Source: Candidatus Pseudobacter hemicellulosilyticus
GTDB lineage: Bacteria > Bacteroidota > Bacteroidia > Chitinophagales > Chitinophagaceae
Direction: 5' to 3'
Length of the DNA: 64,000 nucleotides
Assembly: GCA_029202545.1 (NCBI GenBank)
Contig: CP119311.1
Coordinates: 5,580,001 to 5,644,000, forward strand
Position 1 is the first letter of the stretch, and each line of letters starts with the position of its first letter. The notes under the pieces are model-generated. The model did not search any database. It was not told where the DNA came from and saw nothing but the letters and a program-made list of their open reading frames with translations. The position numbers were made by a program, and so were the translations under genes. Below, one piece after another: positions 1 to 7,879 of the stretch.

Positions 1-2
1 TA

Positions 3-233
3 CGGGAATTCTGTGACGGGGTTATCATGCCGGCAGGATTTGACCAGGTACAACCTGTGGTCATTATACCCGACTGGGTACCAAACACGGCAGCCTTGGA
101 GGAAATAAAAAAGGTCCTTCCGGAAGAAGAAGCCAGGCAACTTCACTCCCCGCAGGAACTGATGAAATATATCAACCCGGACGCCGATCAGGAGCAGATA
201 CGACGCTTACACAGCCAGCAAAAATTCTGGTGA
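3..233 (+). CDS. C-terminal end of an unidentified protein (5' truncated by window edge)
   Basis: The reading frame is open from the left edge (base 3) to the stop at 231-233, so this is the last ~76 residues of a longer gene. An internal ATG at 27 is unlikely to be the true start because the frame continues upstream of it. The visible part is mostly hydrophilic: a short hydrophobic stretch (VVIIPDWVP) followed by a charged helical tail ending in KFW. I do not recognise the family. It is followed directly by a strong intrinsic terminator, which supports it being the end of a transcription unit. Confidence 0.6.
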   Translation, partial: REFCDGVIMPAGFDQVQPVVIIPDWVPNTAALEEIKKVLPEEEARQLHSPQELMKYINPDADQEQIRRLHSQQKFW

Positions 234-252
234 GAGCACTTTTTAAAAACAA

Positions 253-281
253 CCTGCCCCGTTACCGGGGCAGGCCTTTTC
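253..281 (+). terminator. intrinsic terminator
   Basis: CCTGCCCC (253-260) pairs perfectly with GGGGCAGG (267-274) around a 6-nt loop whose outer bases can also pair. CCTTTT follows. It lies 20 nt after the stop of the truncated first gene and in the convergent gap to the yiaA-like gene. Confidence 0.85.
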
Positions 282-360
282 ATTCAGGGCATTGGGTGAA
301 CACCCTTCCCTATAGCCCCGCAGGGCTGTACCTATTGCATGGGAAAATTCCCTTCAATAA

Positions 361-810
361 TTATTGTTGAGGATGATCCTGCTTGGCAGGATCCTGTTTA
401 GGCTGGTTATTATCGCGCAGGCGTGCGTCCCTTGTGTTTTTCTGCACTGCAATGGCGGAAAAAAGACTGAGGGCATAGGCCATACCATAAAAACCTTTTT
501 CACTTTTGGTCAGCGTGGCATTCCAGAGGCCGATGATCAGCAGCAGAATGGACAGCAGGGTGGTAAACCAGGAAATACCATAATAGAGATTGGTAACGGG
601 AATACCTTCCATCTGGTCGCGCACAGCCTTCTGGACGGAGATGGCAGAGAAGAGGCCAAACATCAGGACGGTAAAATAATAGCCTTTCTCATTCAGCTCC
701 ATCTCTGCATTCCAGAGGCCTATATTAAAAGCAATAACGCCAATAAAAAGGGAGGCCCAGGAGGCGGCTACAAAGGCGGCAGAGGGTTGTTGGTTGATTC
801 TTTGTTCCAT
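361..810 (-). CDS. yiaA: YiaA/YiaB-family inner membrane protein
   Basis: 149-residue integral membrane protein with two copies of the YiaAB two-helix unit (roughly residues 8-65 and 75-130). Each copy has a paired hydrophobic helix, a conserved G-L-W-N-A turn (IGLWNA at the end of the first helix in both copies) and a short basic segment such as VQKAVRD/VQKNTRD. The C-terminal tail (DNNQPKQDPAKQDHPQQ) is charged and cytoplasmic-looking. The molecular function of YiaA proteins is not established. It is transcribed in the same direction as the Crp/Fnr gene upstream, with a 195-nt gap holding a promoter (-7 box at 830-837) and an FNR-like palindrome (856-877), so its expression is probably controlled by a Crp/Fnr-type factor. 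The antisense frame at 364-840 is a shadow. Confidence 0.85.
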   Translation of the reverse strand: MEQRINQQPSAAFVAASWASLFIGVIAFNIGLWNAEMELNEKGYYFTVLMFGLFSAISVQKAVRDQMEGIPVTNLYYGISWFTTLLSILLLIIGLWNATLTKSEKGFYGMAYALSLFSAIAVQKNTRDARLRDNNQPKQDPAKQDHPQQ

Positions 811-829
811 AAAGGATTATTTATGGGAA

Positions 830-837
830 CAAATCTA
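830..837 (-). promoter_or_regulatory. -7 promoter element of the yiaA-like gene
   Basis: On the minus strand this reads TAGATTTG, an exact match to the Bacteroidota -7 consensus TAnnTTTG, about 20 nt upstream of the start codon. There is no TTTG -33 box at the expected distance, which suggests an activator-dependent promoter. Confidence 0.5.
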
Positions 838-855
838 TAGGGCAGCCGGCAGCCT

Positions 856-877
856 GTTTTTGACAGTTGTCAAAAAC
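856..877. promoter_or_regulatory. FNR-like palindromic operator (TTGAC-N4-GTCAA)
   Basis: A perfect 10-bp inverted repeat (856-865 and 868-877) with a 2-nt centre. Read as a Crp/Fnr half-site pair it is TTGAC-AGTT-GTCAA, the same geometry as the FNR box TTGAT-N4-ATCAA. Its centre lies 29 nt upstream of the -7 box of the yiaA-like gene, close to the classical class II activator position around -41. Confidence 0.55.
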
Positions 878-1005
878 GAAGATCGGAAATGTTAAAGCAG
901 GCTGTCCTTAAATAAGATCCCCCGATCACCGCCAGGAGAAGATGTTCAGGTGGCTGTCCCGGAAGGACACCTGCATGAACACAAGATCAAATACCAGTTG
1001 AATGA

Positions 1006-1569
1006 TCAGATCCGGCTGCGGATACGGCTTAGTGTTTCCTGCGAGATGCCCAGGTAAGAAGCCACATGGCCCAGCGGCACCCGCTCAATGATATGGGGTG
1101 TACGTTCCAGGAGGTCTTCGTACAGCTCTTTGGCGGTTTTGAACTGCGCATTCACAAACCGTTCTTCCAGCTTGATATAATATTTTTCGTAGGCGATGCG
1201 GAGCAATCGTTCCAGCTCATGATGACTGTTCAGTATGGATTGCAGGGCCTCTTTGGAAATGGACCAGAGAACACAGCCTTCCAGCAGCTGGATGCTTTCT
1301 ACAGCAGGTTGCTGGGTAATAAAACTATGGAAAGAAGTGACGAAGTCGTTCTCAAAGCCGAACCAGTGCGTGATCTCCTTGCCATCAAGCGTGTAATAAC
1401 CGCGCAGGCAGCCCTGCTGGAGAAAGTATAGTCGCCGGCAAACCTGCCCTTCCGTGATCAGGTATTCGCCCCTGGGCAGGACCAGCTCTTCAAAATGTTG
1501 GCGTAGTACCAGCTCCATTTCCGTGGAAAGCCTGTGAAGCTGTTTGAGGTGTTGCAGCAATTGATCCAT
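1006..1569 (-). CDS. Crp/Fnr family transcriptional regulator
   Basis: 187 residues: an N-terminal cyclic-nucleotide-binding-like beta-roll (about 15-125, with the GEYLITEGQ and LYFLQQGCLRGYY strands) and a long C-helix (about 126-150). A short winged-helix domain follows and stops just after the recognition helix, which is usual for Bacteroidota members. The recognition helix carries E178-x-x-S181-R182, the same pattern used by FNR to read TTGAY half-sites. There is no cysteine cluster for an iron-sulfur centre, so the signal is unknown. The nearest candidate target is the palindrome 856-877 in front of the downstream yiaA-like gene. It is divergent from the AraC gene at 1762. Confidence 0.88.
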   Translation of the reverse strand: MDQLLQHLKQLHRLSTEMELVLRQHFEELVLPRGEYLITEGQVCRRLYFLQQGCLRGYYTLDGKEITHWFGFENDFVTSFHSFITQQPAVESIQLLEGCVLWSISKEALQSILNSHHELERLLRIAYEKYYIKLEERFVNAQFKTAKELYEDLLERTPHIIERVPLGHVASYLGISQETLSRIRSRI

Positions 1570-1666
1570 GAATGCCGGGTTATTGGTAAATCAGTTGCAA
1601 TATAACGCCCAAAAGATAAATATGGAGACTCGATCATTGCGCCCTGAGCCGTCCAGCAAACCATCT

Positions 1667-1679
1667 TTGAGCCGCTCAA
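1667..1679. promoter_or_regulatory. short palindrome between divergent regulators
   Basis: TTGAGC-C-GCTCAA, a perfect 13-bp odd-centred palindrome in the 190-bp gap between the Crp/Fnr and AraC genes. It could be an autoregulatory operator for either. It is short enough to be chance. Confidence 0.25.
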
Positions 1680-1761
1680 CAAAGTAAGCCGGCAACTGTT
1701 TTGCTACCTTAGCTCCGGGAAACAGCGCTCCGCAGGGGGCCCAAACCTTCCCGGCCAGTTT

Positions 1762-2574
1762 ATGGAAAAGACTGAACAAAAACTACCACCGATCCTGTCC
1801 AGCTGTTACTTTAACGTGTCCCGCTCGGGTGAACAGTTTGTACGGGAGCATGTCCTGAGCTGCCAGGTAGCCGGAACCCTTACCGTGAACGACGGTAAAA
1901 AGGATTTTGTGTTCAACCCCGGTGAGTTCCGCTTTGTCCGGCGTAACCAGCTGGCCAAATTTGTTAAGACCCCGCCGCCTGGTGGCGAGTTCAGGTCCCT
2001 GTCTATCCGGCTGGACCAGGACATGCTGCAGGCCATCAGCGTGGAATATGGGTTTACGGCCAGCAAACAAGCACCCTGTATCGATCCCGTGGTCAACCTC
2101 CCTGCCGATCCGCTCTTTAAAGCCTTTATGACCTCCCTTGATCCCTATCTCCAGCTGCCTGGCACGCAGAATGCCGCGCTGCTGGACCTCAAGGTCAAAG
2201 AAGCCGTACTGCTCCTGCTGCGCATACAGCCAGCACTGAAAAATACCCTCTTCGATTTCAGCGATCCCGGCAAAATAGACCTGGAAGCGTTCATGAACCG
2301 CAATTTCCATTTCAACGTTGAACTGAAACGTTTTGCTTATCTTACAGGAAGAAGCCTGGCCACGTTCAAACGCGATTTCGAAAAGATCTTTCACACTTCT
2401 CCCAGCCGCTGGTTATTGCAGAAAAGATTACAGGAAGCCTACTACCTCATCACGGAGAAAGGCAGGAAACCTTCCGATGTGTACCTGGACCTCGGCTTTG
2501 AAGACCTGTCGCATTTTTCCTTTGCTTTCAAGAATGCTTTTGGCGCGGCCCCTTCCAGGATCAGCCAGGCCTGA
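1762..2574 (+). CDS. AraC family transcriptional regulator
   Basis: 270 residues. The N-terminal ~150 residues form a cupin-like effector/dimerisation region with many short strands (FRFVRRNQLAKFV). The C-terminal ~105 residues are the double helix-turn-helix of the AraC family. The second HTH shows the typical signature PSDVYLDLGFEDLSHFSFAFKNAFGAAPSRI (about 236-266). Homologues in Bacteroidota often sit beside the oxidoreductase genes they control. The SDR gene starting 145 nt downstream on the same strand is a possible target, as is the antiporter behind it. This is inference from position only. Confidence 0.88.
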   Translation: MEKTEQKLPPILSSCYFNVSRSGEQFVREHVLSCQVAGTLTVNDGKKDFVFNPGEFRFVRRNQLAKFVKTPPPGGEFRSLSIRLDQDMLQAISVEYGFTASKQAPCIDPVVNLPADPLFKAFMTSLDPYLQLPGTQNAALLDLKVKEAVLLLLRIQPALKNTLFDFSDPGKIDLEAFMNRNFHFNVELKRFAYLTGRSLATFKRDFEKIFHTSPSRWLLQKRLQEAYYLITEKGRKPSDVYLDLGFEDLSHFSFAFKNAFGAAPSRISQA

Positions 2575-2718
2575 GCAGCCGGCCGACTGGTAAAATAATG
2601 CCGGCAAAAAACGGTGGGGATACAATATGCCCCCTTACCCGGCCGTCTACCCGTTAACCGGAAAGAGCAGGCGCCTCCCCGGGACCTTTACCCCAAAACG
2701 TAGACCATAACCATTTGC

Positions 2719-3381
2719 ATGAAATCAACCATCAACATTATCCTCACCGGTGCTACCGGTATGGTAGGAGAAGGCGTATTGCAGACCGCACTGCAGCATC
2801 CGGCCATTGGCACAGTGCTGGTCATTACCAGAAGGCCCAGCGGGCTGCAGCATCCCAAACTGAAGGAGGTGATCCACCAGGATTTTGGGAACCTCCAGGC
2901 TATTGAAGCATCCCTGACAGGCTATGATGCCTGCCTGTTCTGCCTGGGCACCACGTCTGTTGGCAAGAGTCAGGAAGACTATTTTAAAACCACCTATACG
3001 CTGACGATGCATGTGGCCGAAACCCTGAGCCGCCTCAATACGGATATGACCTTCTGTTATATCTCAGGGGCAGGGACCGATAGCAAAGAAAGCAGTCGCC
3101 TCCACTGGGCGCGGGTCAAAGGCAAAACTGAGAACGACCTGCAACAACTTCCCTTCAAAGCTGTATACAATTTCCGGCCCGGCTTCATCAGGCCAATGAA
3201 AGGCCAACGCAATATTTTACCGGTGTACAAATACATTGGCTGGATCTTTCCCATCGGCCGGGCCCTGTCCCCTGGCGGTTTCTGTAAAGTAGAAGAATTG
3301 GGACGAGCCATGATCCATGCCGCCCAAAAGGGCTATCCCAAACATATCCTTGAAGGCAAAGACATCATCCAATCCAGCTAA
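2719..3381 (+). CDS. atypical SDR / NAD(P)H-binding epimerase-like protein
   Basis: 220 residues with an N-terminal Rossmann nucleotide-binding motif G11-A-T-G14-M-V-G17 after a hydrophobic beta strand, then an RR pair at the end of beta-2 that suits NADP(H). It resembles the NAD(P)-binding/epimerase family related to TIP30/HTATIP2. The classical Y-x-x-x-K pair is not clearly present, so enzyme activity is uncertain. A distant paralogue lies at 30861-31499. The stop codon (3379-3381) directly abuts the ATG of the antiporter at 3382, implying co-transcription and probably translational coupling. Confidence 0.8.
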   Translation: MKSTINIILTGATGMVGEGVLQTALQHPAIGTVLVITRRPSGLQHPKLKEVIHQDFGNLQAIEASLTGYDACLFCLGTTSVGKSQEDYFKTTYTLTMHVAETLSRLNTDMTFCYISGAGTDSKESSRLHWARVKGKTENDLQQLPFKAVYNFRPGFIRPMKGQRNILPVYKYIGWIFPIGRALSPGGFCKVEELGRAMIHAAQKGYPKHILEGKDIIQSS

Positions 3382-4692
3382 ATGGAGAACTACAGTATCG
3401 TCATTTTTATCCTGTTTATTATGATCGGCCTCTCCGCGCTGGCCGACAAGATCCGACTGCCCTATCCCGTGCTGCTGATCACTGCGGGCATTGCTATCGG
3501 TTTTATACCCGATCTGCCGCATATTGAACTGAACCCTGAAATTATTTTCCTGATCTTCCTGCCACCGCTGCTTTATGACGCCGCTTTCAATATTGATGCG
3601 CGGGAGTTCAGGACCCATTTCAATACCATCAGTACACTGGCCATCTCCCTGGTCTTTATATCCGCTGCCGCCATTGCCGTGGTAGCCTATTTCCTGATCC
3701 CGGGTATGACCTGGCCACTGGCTTTTGTACTGGGGTCCATTCTGTCCGCCACAGATGCGGTAGCTGCCATCAATGTGACCAAGGGACTGGGCCTCTCGCA
3801 CAAGACCACCACTATCCTGGAAGGAGAAAGCCTGGTGAATGATGCATCGGCCCTGGTGGCCTATCATTTTGCGGTGGCCGCTGTGACCGGTACCGCCTTT
3901 GTAATCTGGAAAGCTTCACTGGAATTTGTGGTGCTGATGGCCGGTGGCCTACTGATAGGATTTATTGCCGCCAAAGCGCTGGGGTATATTATCCGCCTGA
4001 CCAAACACAACAGCCTGGCCACTATCAGCTTCATGCTGCTGATGCCTTTTGTGGCTTACCGCGTAGCGGAAGAAATGAATGTATCAGGTGTGATTGCGGT
4101 AGTGGTGCTGGGACTGGCTATCAGTCGTTACAGCCACCAGGTATTGCCTGAATCTGTGCGTAAGGAATCCAAGTCTTTCTGGGATGTCATCATCTTTTTA
4201 CTCAATGGCCTGATCTTTATCCTTATTGGATTGCAGTTCCCCTACGTGGTGGAATCCATGAACAGATCACATTTACTGCTTTATATCGGCTATGCCCTGC
4301 TGATTGCTGCGGTTGCTTTCCTGGTGCGGCTGGTTCGGGTGCTGACCCAGCGGATCAGCCTGCAGCGGGGCTTCCAGTACAAGCGGGGCCGCATTACGGA
4401 AAACGCCTTGCTGGACCTGCGTTCCAGCCTGATCATCAGCTGGTCGGGCATGCGCGGTATTGTATCCCTGGCCACCGCCATGGCCCTGCCTGCCACCCTG
4501 GAAAACGGCGAACCATTTCCCCTGCGCAGCGCCACTATCTTTATTGCCACGGCCGTAGTGCTGATCACTATTGTAGGCCAGGGCACTACCCTGCCCTGGC
4601 TGGTGAAATGGCTGGCAAAAAAGGGACCGGAACCGGAGATCCTGGCTGAACCGGAAGTCCCCCGGCGGCGCCCGCCATTCAGACGCCGGTAG
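3382..4692 (+). CDS. CPA1-type Na+/H+ antiporter
   Basis: 436-residue polytopic membrane protein of the monovalent cation:proton antiporter-1 family, exchanging external H+ for internal Na+ (or K+). Family motifs are visible: FLPPLLYDAAF (59-69), the unwound-helix motif SATDAVAA with D125, the ion-binding pair N153-D154 in EGESLVNDASALV, and SWSGMRGIVSLATAMALP in the last third. About 12 transmembrane segments are expected. The C-terminal tail is short, basic and proline/arginine-rich (PRRRPPFRRR), and the large cytoplasmic regulatory domain of eukaryotic NHEs is absent. It is coupled with no spacer to the upstream SDR gene. Confidence 0.93.
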   Translation: MENYSIVIFILFIMIGLSALADKIRLPYPVLLITAGIAIGFIPDLPHIELNPEIIFLIFLPPLLYDAAFNIDAREFRTHFNTISTLAISLVFISAAAIAVVAYFLIPGMTWPLAFVLGSILSATDAVAAINVTKGLGLSHKTTTILEGESLVNDASALVAYHFAVAAVTGTAFVIWKASLEFVVLMAGGLLIGFIAAKALGYIIRLTKHNSLATISFMLLMPFVAYRVAEEMNVSGVIAVVVLGLAISRYSHQVLPESVRKESKSFWDVIIFLLNGLIFILIGLQFPYVVESMNRSHLLLYIGYALLIAAVAFLVRLVRVLTQRISLQRGFQYKRGRITENALLDLRSSLIISWSGMRGIVSLATAMALPATLENGEPFPLRSATIFIATAVVLITIVGQGTTLPWLVKWLAKKGPEPEILAEPEVPRRRPPFRRR

Positions 4693-4822
4693 CCCGCCTC
4701 TGTATTTTCCTGTCGATATAAACAATCCTGAAACGCACGCTACAGGTAGTGATGCGGAATTTCAACGGGAGCGACAGGCCAGGTTTGAGTTCAGTAATGT
4801 TCAGCGCCGCCATCCGGGATCA

Positions 4823-5515
4823 TTACCCTTTCAGGAATTCCTGCAGCTGCTTACTGATCTCATCAATGGTCTCCAATACTGCCTTCTGCTGGAGCCGGTT
4901 GCGGGCCTCCTGGATATCCATTTCAGACTTTGCTTTTACACCTGCTGCATTTTTGGTAACGATAGTAGAGAAAGGGATCAGTCCGGTGCGCACATCCAGC
5001 AGCACCAGCTGTGTGGTGGCAAAGGCTTTCATATCCGGGTTGGCAAAGGCCTTGTATTTAGAATAGAGATCGGTTGTGATAGAATACACCACCACCACAT
5101 CGGCCTGCATCCGGACGGCCGCCTCACGGATATTGGTATAAGAAGATTTAGCTACCACAATATCCGGGATCAGTGTCAGCCTGGTAACCCGTGGGGATTG
5201 CCGCAGCTTTTCAGAGAACTGGTCCAGGAAAGCCTGCTGCGTGCTGAGGAACTGCTCATCGTTCCAGTGGACCTGCTTTTGCGGCGTATTGTCTATCCGC
5301 ACAATGGCCACCCGCATTTGCTGTGGCAGTTTGAACTGCCCGTCCAGTATCTGCTGGATAGCGGCTTCAGAGATAGTAGAGCTGCGGTCGTTGAAGAGCG
5401 ACTCAGTGATCAGGGTATCCCTGCCGGAATAGGCATCCATACTGGCCATTGGCTTGCTGACACCACAGGATCCAAGGGTAATTGCAACTGCAAGGAGGAG
5501 TAGAATTCTTGTCAT
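4823..5515 (-). CDS. hypothetical surface or periplasmic lipoprotein
   Basis: 230 residues with a lipoprotein signal peptide (hydrophobic core 4-14, lipobox L14-G-S-C17). The mature part alternates beta strands and helices: MRVAIVRIDN, RVTRLTLIPDIVV, ADVVVVYSITTDLY, TTQLVLLDVRTGLIPFSTIV. This looks like a CsgG/TolB-N-terminal type alpha/beta fold, in which one strand carries a conserved 'local variable to constant' segment. I cannot name the family. It ends with a charged C-terminal helix. It is a single gene, convergent with the antiporter. Confidence 0.7.
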   Translation of the reverse strand: MTRILLLLAVAITLGSCGVSKPMASMDAYSGRDTLITESLFNDRSSTISEAAIQQILDGQFKLPQQMRVAIVRIDNTPQKQVHWNDEQFLSTQQAFLDQFSEKLRQSPRVTRLTLIPDIVVAKSSYTNIREAAVRMQADVVVVYSITTDLYSKYKAFANPDMKAFATTQLVLLDVRTGLIPFSTIVTKNAAGVKAKSEMDIQEARNRLQQKAVLETIDEISKQLQEFLKG

Positions 5516-6101
5516 GAGGAAAATATTACGGTGAAATGAATGTCCCGCAAGCTATTTTATTTAGACATTCCCATTCCGGGTGCGGTTAATTATAACAAAA
5601 GCTTAGAAAGCGGGCTTTTCGGATAATAAATTAACCTTCACTGTAAGCAGTTGCTTCGCAGGCATATTGGCTTCGTCTGAGATCCATTTATGGTTTTCGA
5701 TTACCATTAGCCGTGTAAAAAATACGGTAAGCAAGCAGCGGATGCCCTGAATTTTGCCTGATAAATACGATTCCGCACGGTGAAAACACTGTGTATTCTC
5801 AACTTATTATCTATATTTGGCAGTAAGATCGAGCAGTAAGGAATGCATCATCCCAACCAACGACAGCTACAAAGGGAATTCTATGTATTCAGTATCCCTC
5901 CCGGCTCAGATTAACTATGGCTTAGCAAGCACTGATCAGTGGCATCAGACGTACGGAATCGTATGCCTGTAACGTCACTATACGTCAGGCTACATCCATT
6001 TACCGTTATTTTTTTAATGAAAAAGCTGAGAAACCCCATGCTAAGGTTCACGAACTGAGCGTGCTCAGACATTATCCATTAACCAACCTAATCTGAAGGG
6101 T
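5516..6101. other. 586-bp intergenic region before the hybrid kinase
   Basis: No coding frame is supported here. One -7-like box TATATTTG lies at 5812-5819 without a convincing -33 partner. A short palindrome CTGAGC-GT-GCTCAG lies at 6055-6068, about 34 nt before the kinase start. If the -7 box is used, the kinase mRNA would have a leader of nearly 300 nt. Confidence 0.4.
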
Positions 6102-7871
6102 ATGTTTACAATCAAAAGCTCGTTATCCTTACAGTGGAAACCGATCGGCTGGTTTAACCGCCAGTGCCTGCGCGGGACAGCCAGATGGAAAGAAGAGACA
6201 GACAAAGAAGTGGTCCGGAAAGCCAACTCTTTCGGCTTTGTCATTACCAGCCTGCTACTGCTGATTTACCTGCCGTTCAAATACTGGCTCTTGCCCTATC
6301 CCCTGATCACTTACGGGATACTGGCTTATATAGCACTGAATATATTGTCGCTGTTCCTTGTCAGAAGGGCAACACAGCCCTTAGGCGCCTTCAGCCTGGT
6401 CCTTACCACTCTGCTGGCCACTGTGTATTTCAGTTATATGATGGGAAAGGAACTGCAGCTGCATTTTATGGCCTTCCTGCTGATCACCATGTCCAACCAG
6501 CTTTTCCGCGAAAAATGGATCCGTTATACCTGCTTCGGTCTGGTCTCCGCCATGCTGATCGGCCTGGAGTTTATTCACAGGAACTACGATCCTGTGATCC
6601 GGACAAACTACCTGGATGAGATCAAAGTAGTAGCCATTGTCAATATCCTGATCATCCTGCTGATCACCAATTTAATACACCACACCAACAGGGAGGCCAA
6701 TGAAAAACTGGCGCGCGGCAACCGCTTCATAAAGAATTTTGTAGCCCATGTTACGCATGAAATGCGTACGCCTATTAACTCCACCGGGCTGCTGGCCCAG
6801 AAGATCAAAAGCGAGATCAACAAAATGCCGGAACTGCAACCGCTGGCGCCTCATATTGATATGCTGCTCGTCAGCACCAATAATGCCCTGAACCTGATCA
6901 ATAACGTACAGGACCTGGCCATGGTGGAAGAGGGACAGATGTTCAAGGAAAATGTGGAGAAGACCTTTTTCCTCAAACCATTTTTCAACGGGCTGGTACA
7001 GACGGCCAATATACATGCGGAGACCAAGCGCATGCAGATCATACTGAAGGTGGAGGAAATGCCTTCCCTGATCACCAGCGATGCGGTCAAGCTGAGCCAT
7101 ATCATCAATAACCTGCTCTCCAATGCCGTCAAATATGGTTTAAAGGGTACCGTTATCCAGGTCAGACTGGCCCGCGATGGATCAGATCACTGGACCATTT
7201 CCGTGAGCAATGCCAGTCGCAACGGTATCCCGGCCGATAAGCAGGCCCTGCTCTTTGATCATCCTTTTATCAGTAACCGCAATACCGACGATGAAAGCAC
7301 CGGTCTGGGCCTCTACATTGTGAACATGAAAGTAAAATCCATGAACGGAAGAGTGGAACTCATATCCACGGCCGACAAAAAGGTGATCTGCACGGTCCGC
7401 CTGCCGCTGACCGTAGGCAAGACCCGCGACCTCAGCCCGGATGATGATTTTATGGGAGAAAATGAACTGCCCAATATGTCCAATACCCGGATCCTGATTG
7501 CCGAAGACGAAGTGATCAATGCCCGGGCCCTGTCCATGCACCTGGAAGGACTGGGTTGCCAGATAGAGATTGCCGAGAACGGCAATGAACTGATCCGGAA
7601 GGCCAAGGAGGACAAGTTCGATGTCATCATCATGGACTACCATATGCCCCTGATGAACGGCGAAGCCGCCATGCGTTACCTGAAACAAAATCCCCGGTTA
7701 AAAAACATACCCGTTATTGTCACCACTGGTGAATGCTCTGCCGATTCCCTGGACCGCCTGCTGGCGGCGGGTGCGGATGCTTTTGTTCCAAAACCTATTC
7801 AGCAAAAGCCCCTGCGCCTGGCGCTTTCCAGCAGCCGGCTCCTCCAGCAGCGACGCCTGGCGCAAGGGTAA
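6102..7871 (+). CDS. hybrid sensor histidine kinase with C-terminal receiver domain
   Basis: 589 residues. About six transmembrane helices (46-195) with very short loops and no separate periplasmic sensor domain, so it probably senses a membrane or intramembrane signal. HisKA domain with phospho-accepting H219 in HVTHEMRTP. HATPase_c with N-box N341 (INNLLSNAVKYG) and G-box TGLGLYIV (400-407). A receiver domain (462-585) follows, with acidic pocket EDE (468-470), phospho-acceptor D512 in MDYHMP and K564. There is no output domain and no adjacent response regulator, so the partner is elsewhere. The next gene (terpene synthase) is convergent with only 8 bp between stops. Confidence 0.93.
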   Translation: MFTIKSSLSLQWKPIGWFNRQCLRGTARWKEETDKEVVRKANSFGFVITSLLLLIYLPFKYWLLPYPLITYGILAYIALNILSLFLVRRATQPLGAFSLVLTTLLATVYFSYMMGKELQLHFMAFLLITMSNQLFREKWIRYTCFGLVSAMLIGLEFIHRNYDPVIRTNYLDEIKVVAIVNILIILLITNLIHHTNREANEKLARGNRFIKNFVAHVTHEMRTPINSTGLLAQKIKSEINKMPELQPLAPHIDMLLVSTNNALNLINNVQDLAMVEEGQMFKENVEKTFFLKPFFNGLVQTANIHAETKRMQIILKVEEMPSLITSDAVKLSHIINNLLSNAVKYGLKGTVIQVRLARDGSDHWTISVSNASRNGIPADKQALLFDHPFISNRNTDDESTGLGLYIVNMKVKSMNGRVELISTADKKVICTVRLPLTVGKTRDLSPDDDFMGENELPNMSNTRILIAEDEVINARALSMHLEGLGCQIEIAENGNELIRKAKEDKFDVIIMDYHMPLMNGEAAMRYLKQNPRLKNIPVIVTTGECSADSLDRLLAAGADAFVPKPIQQKPLRLALSSSRLLQQRRLAQG

Positions 7872-7879
7872 ATTTATTA

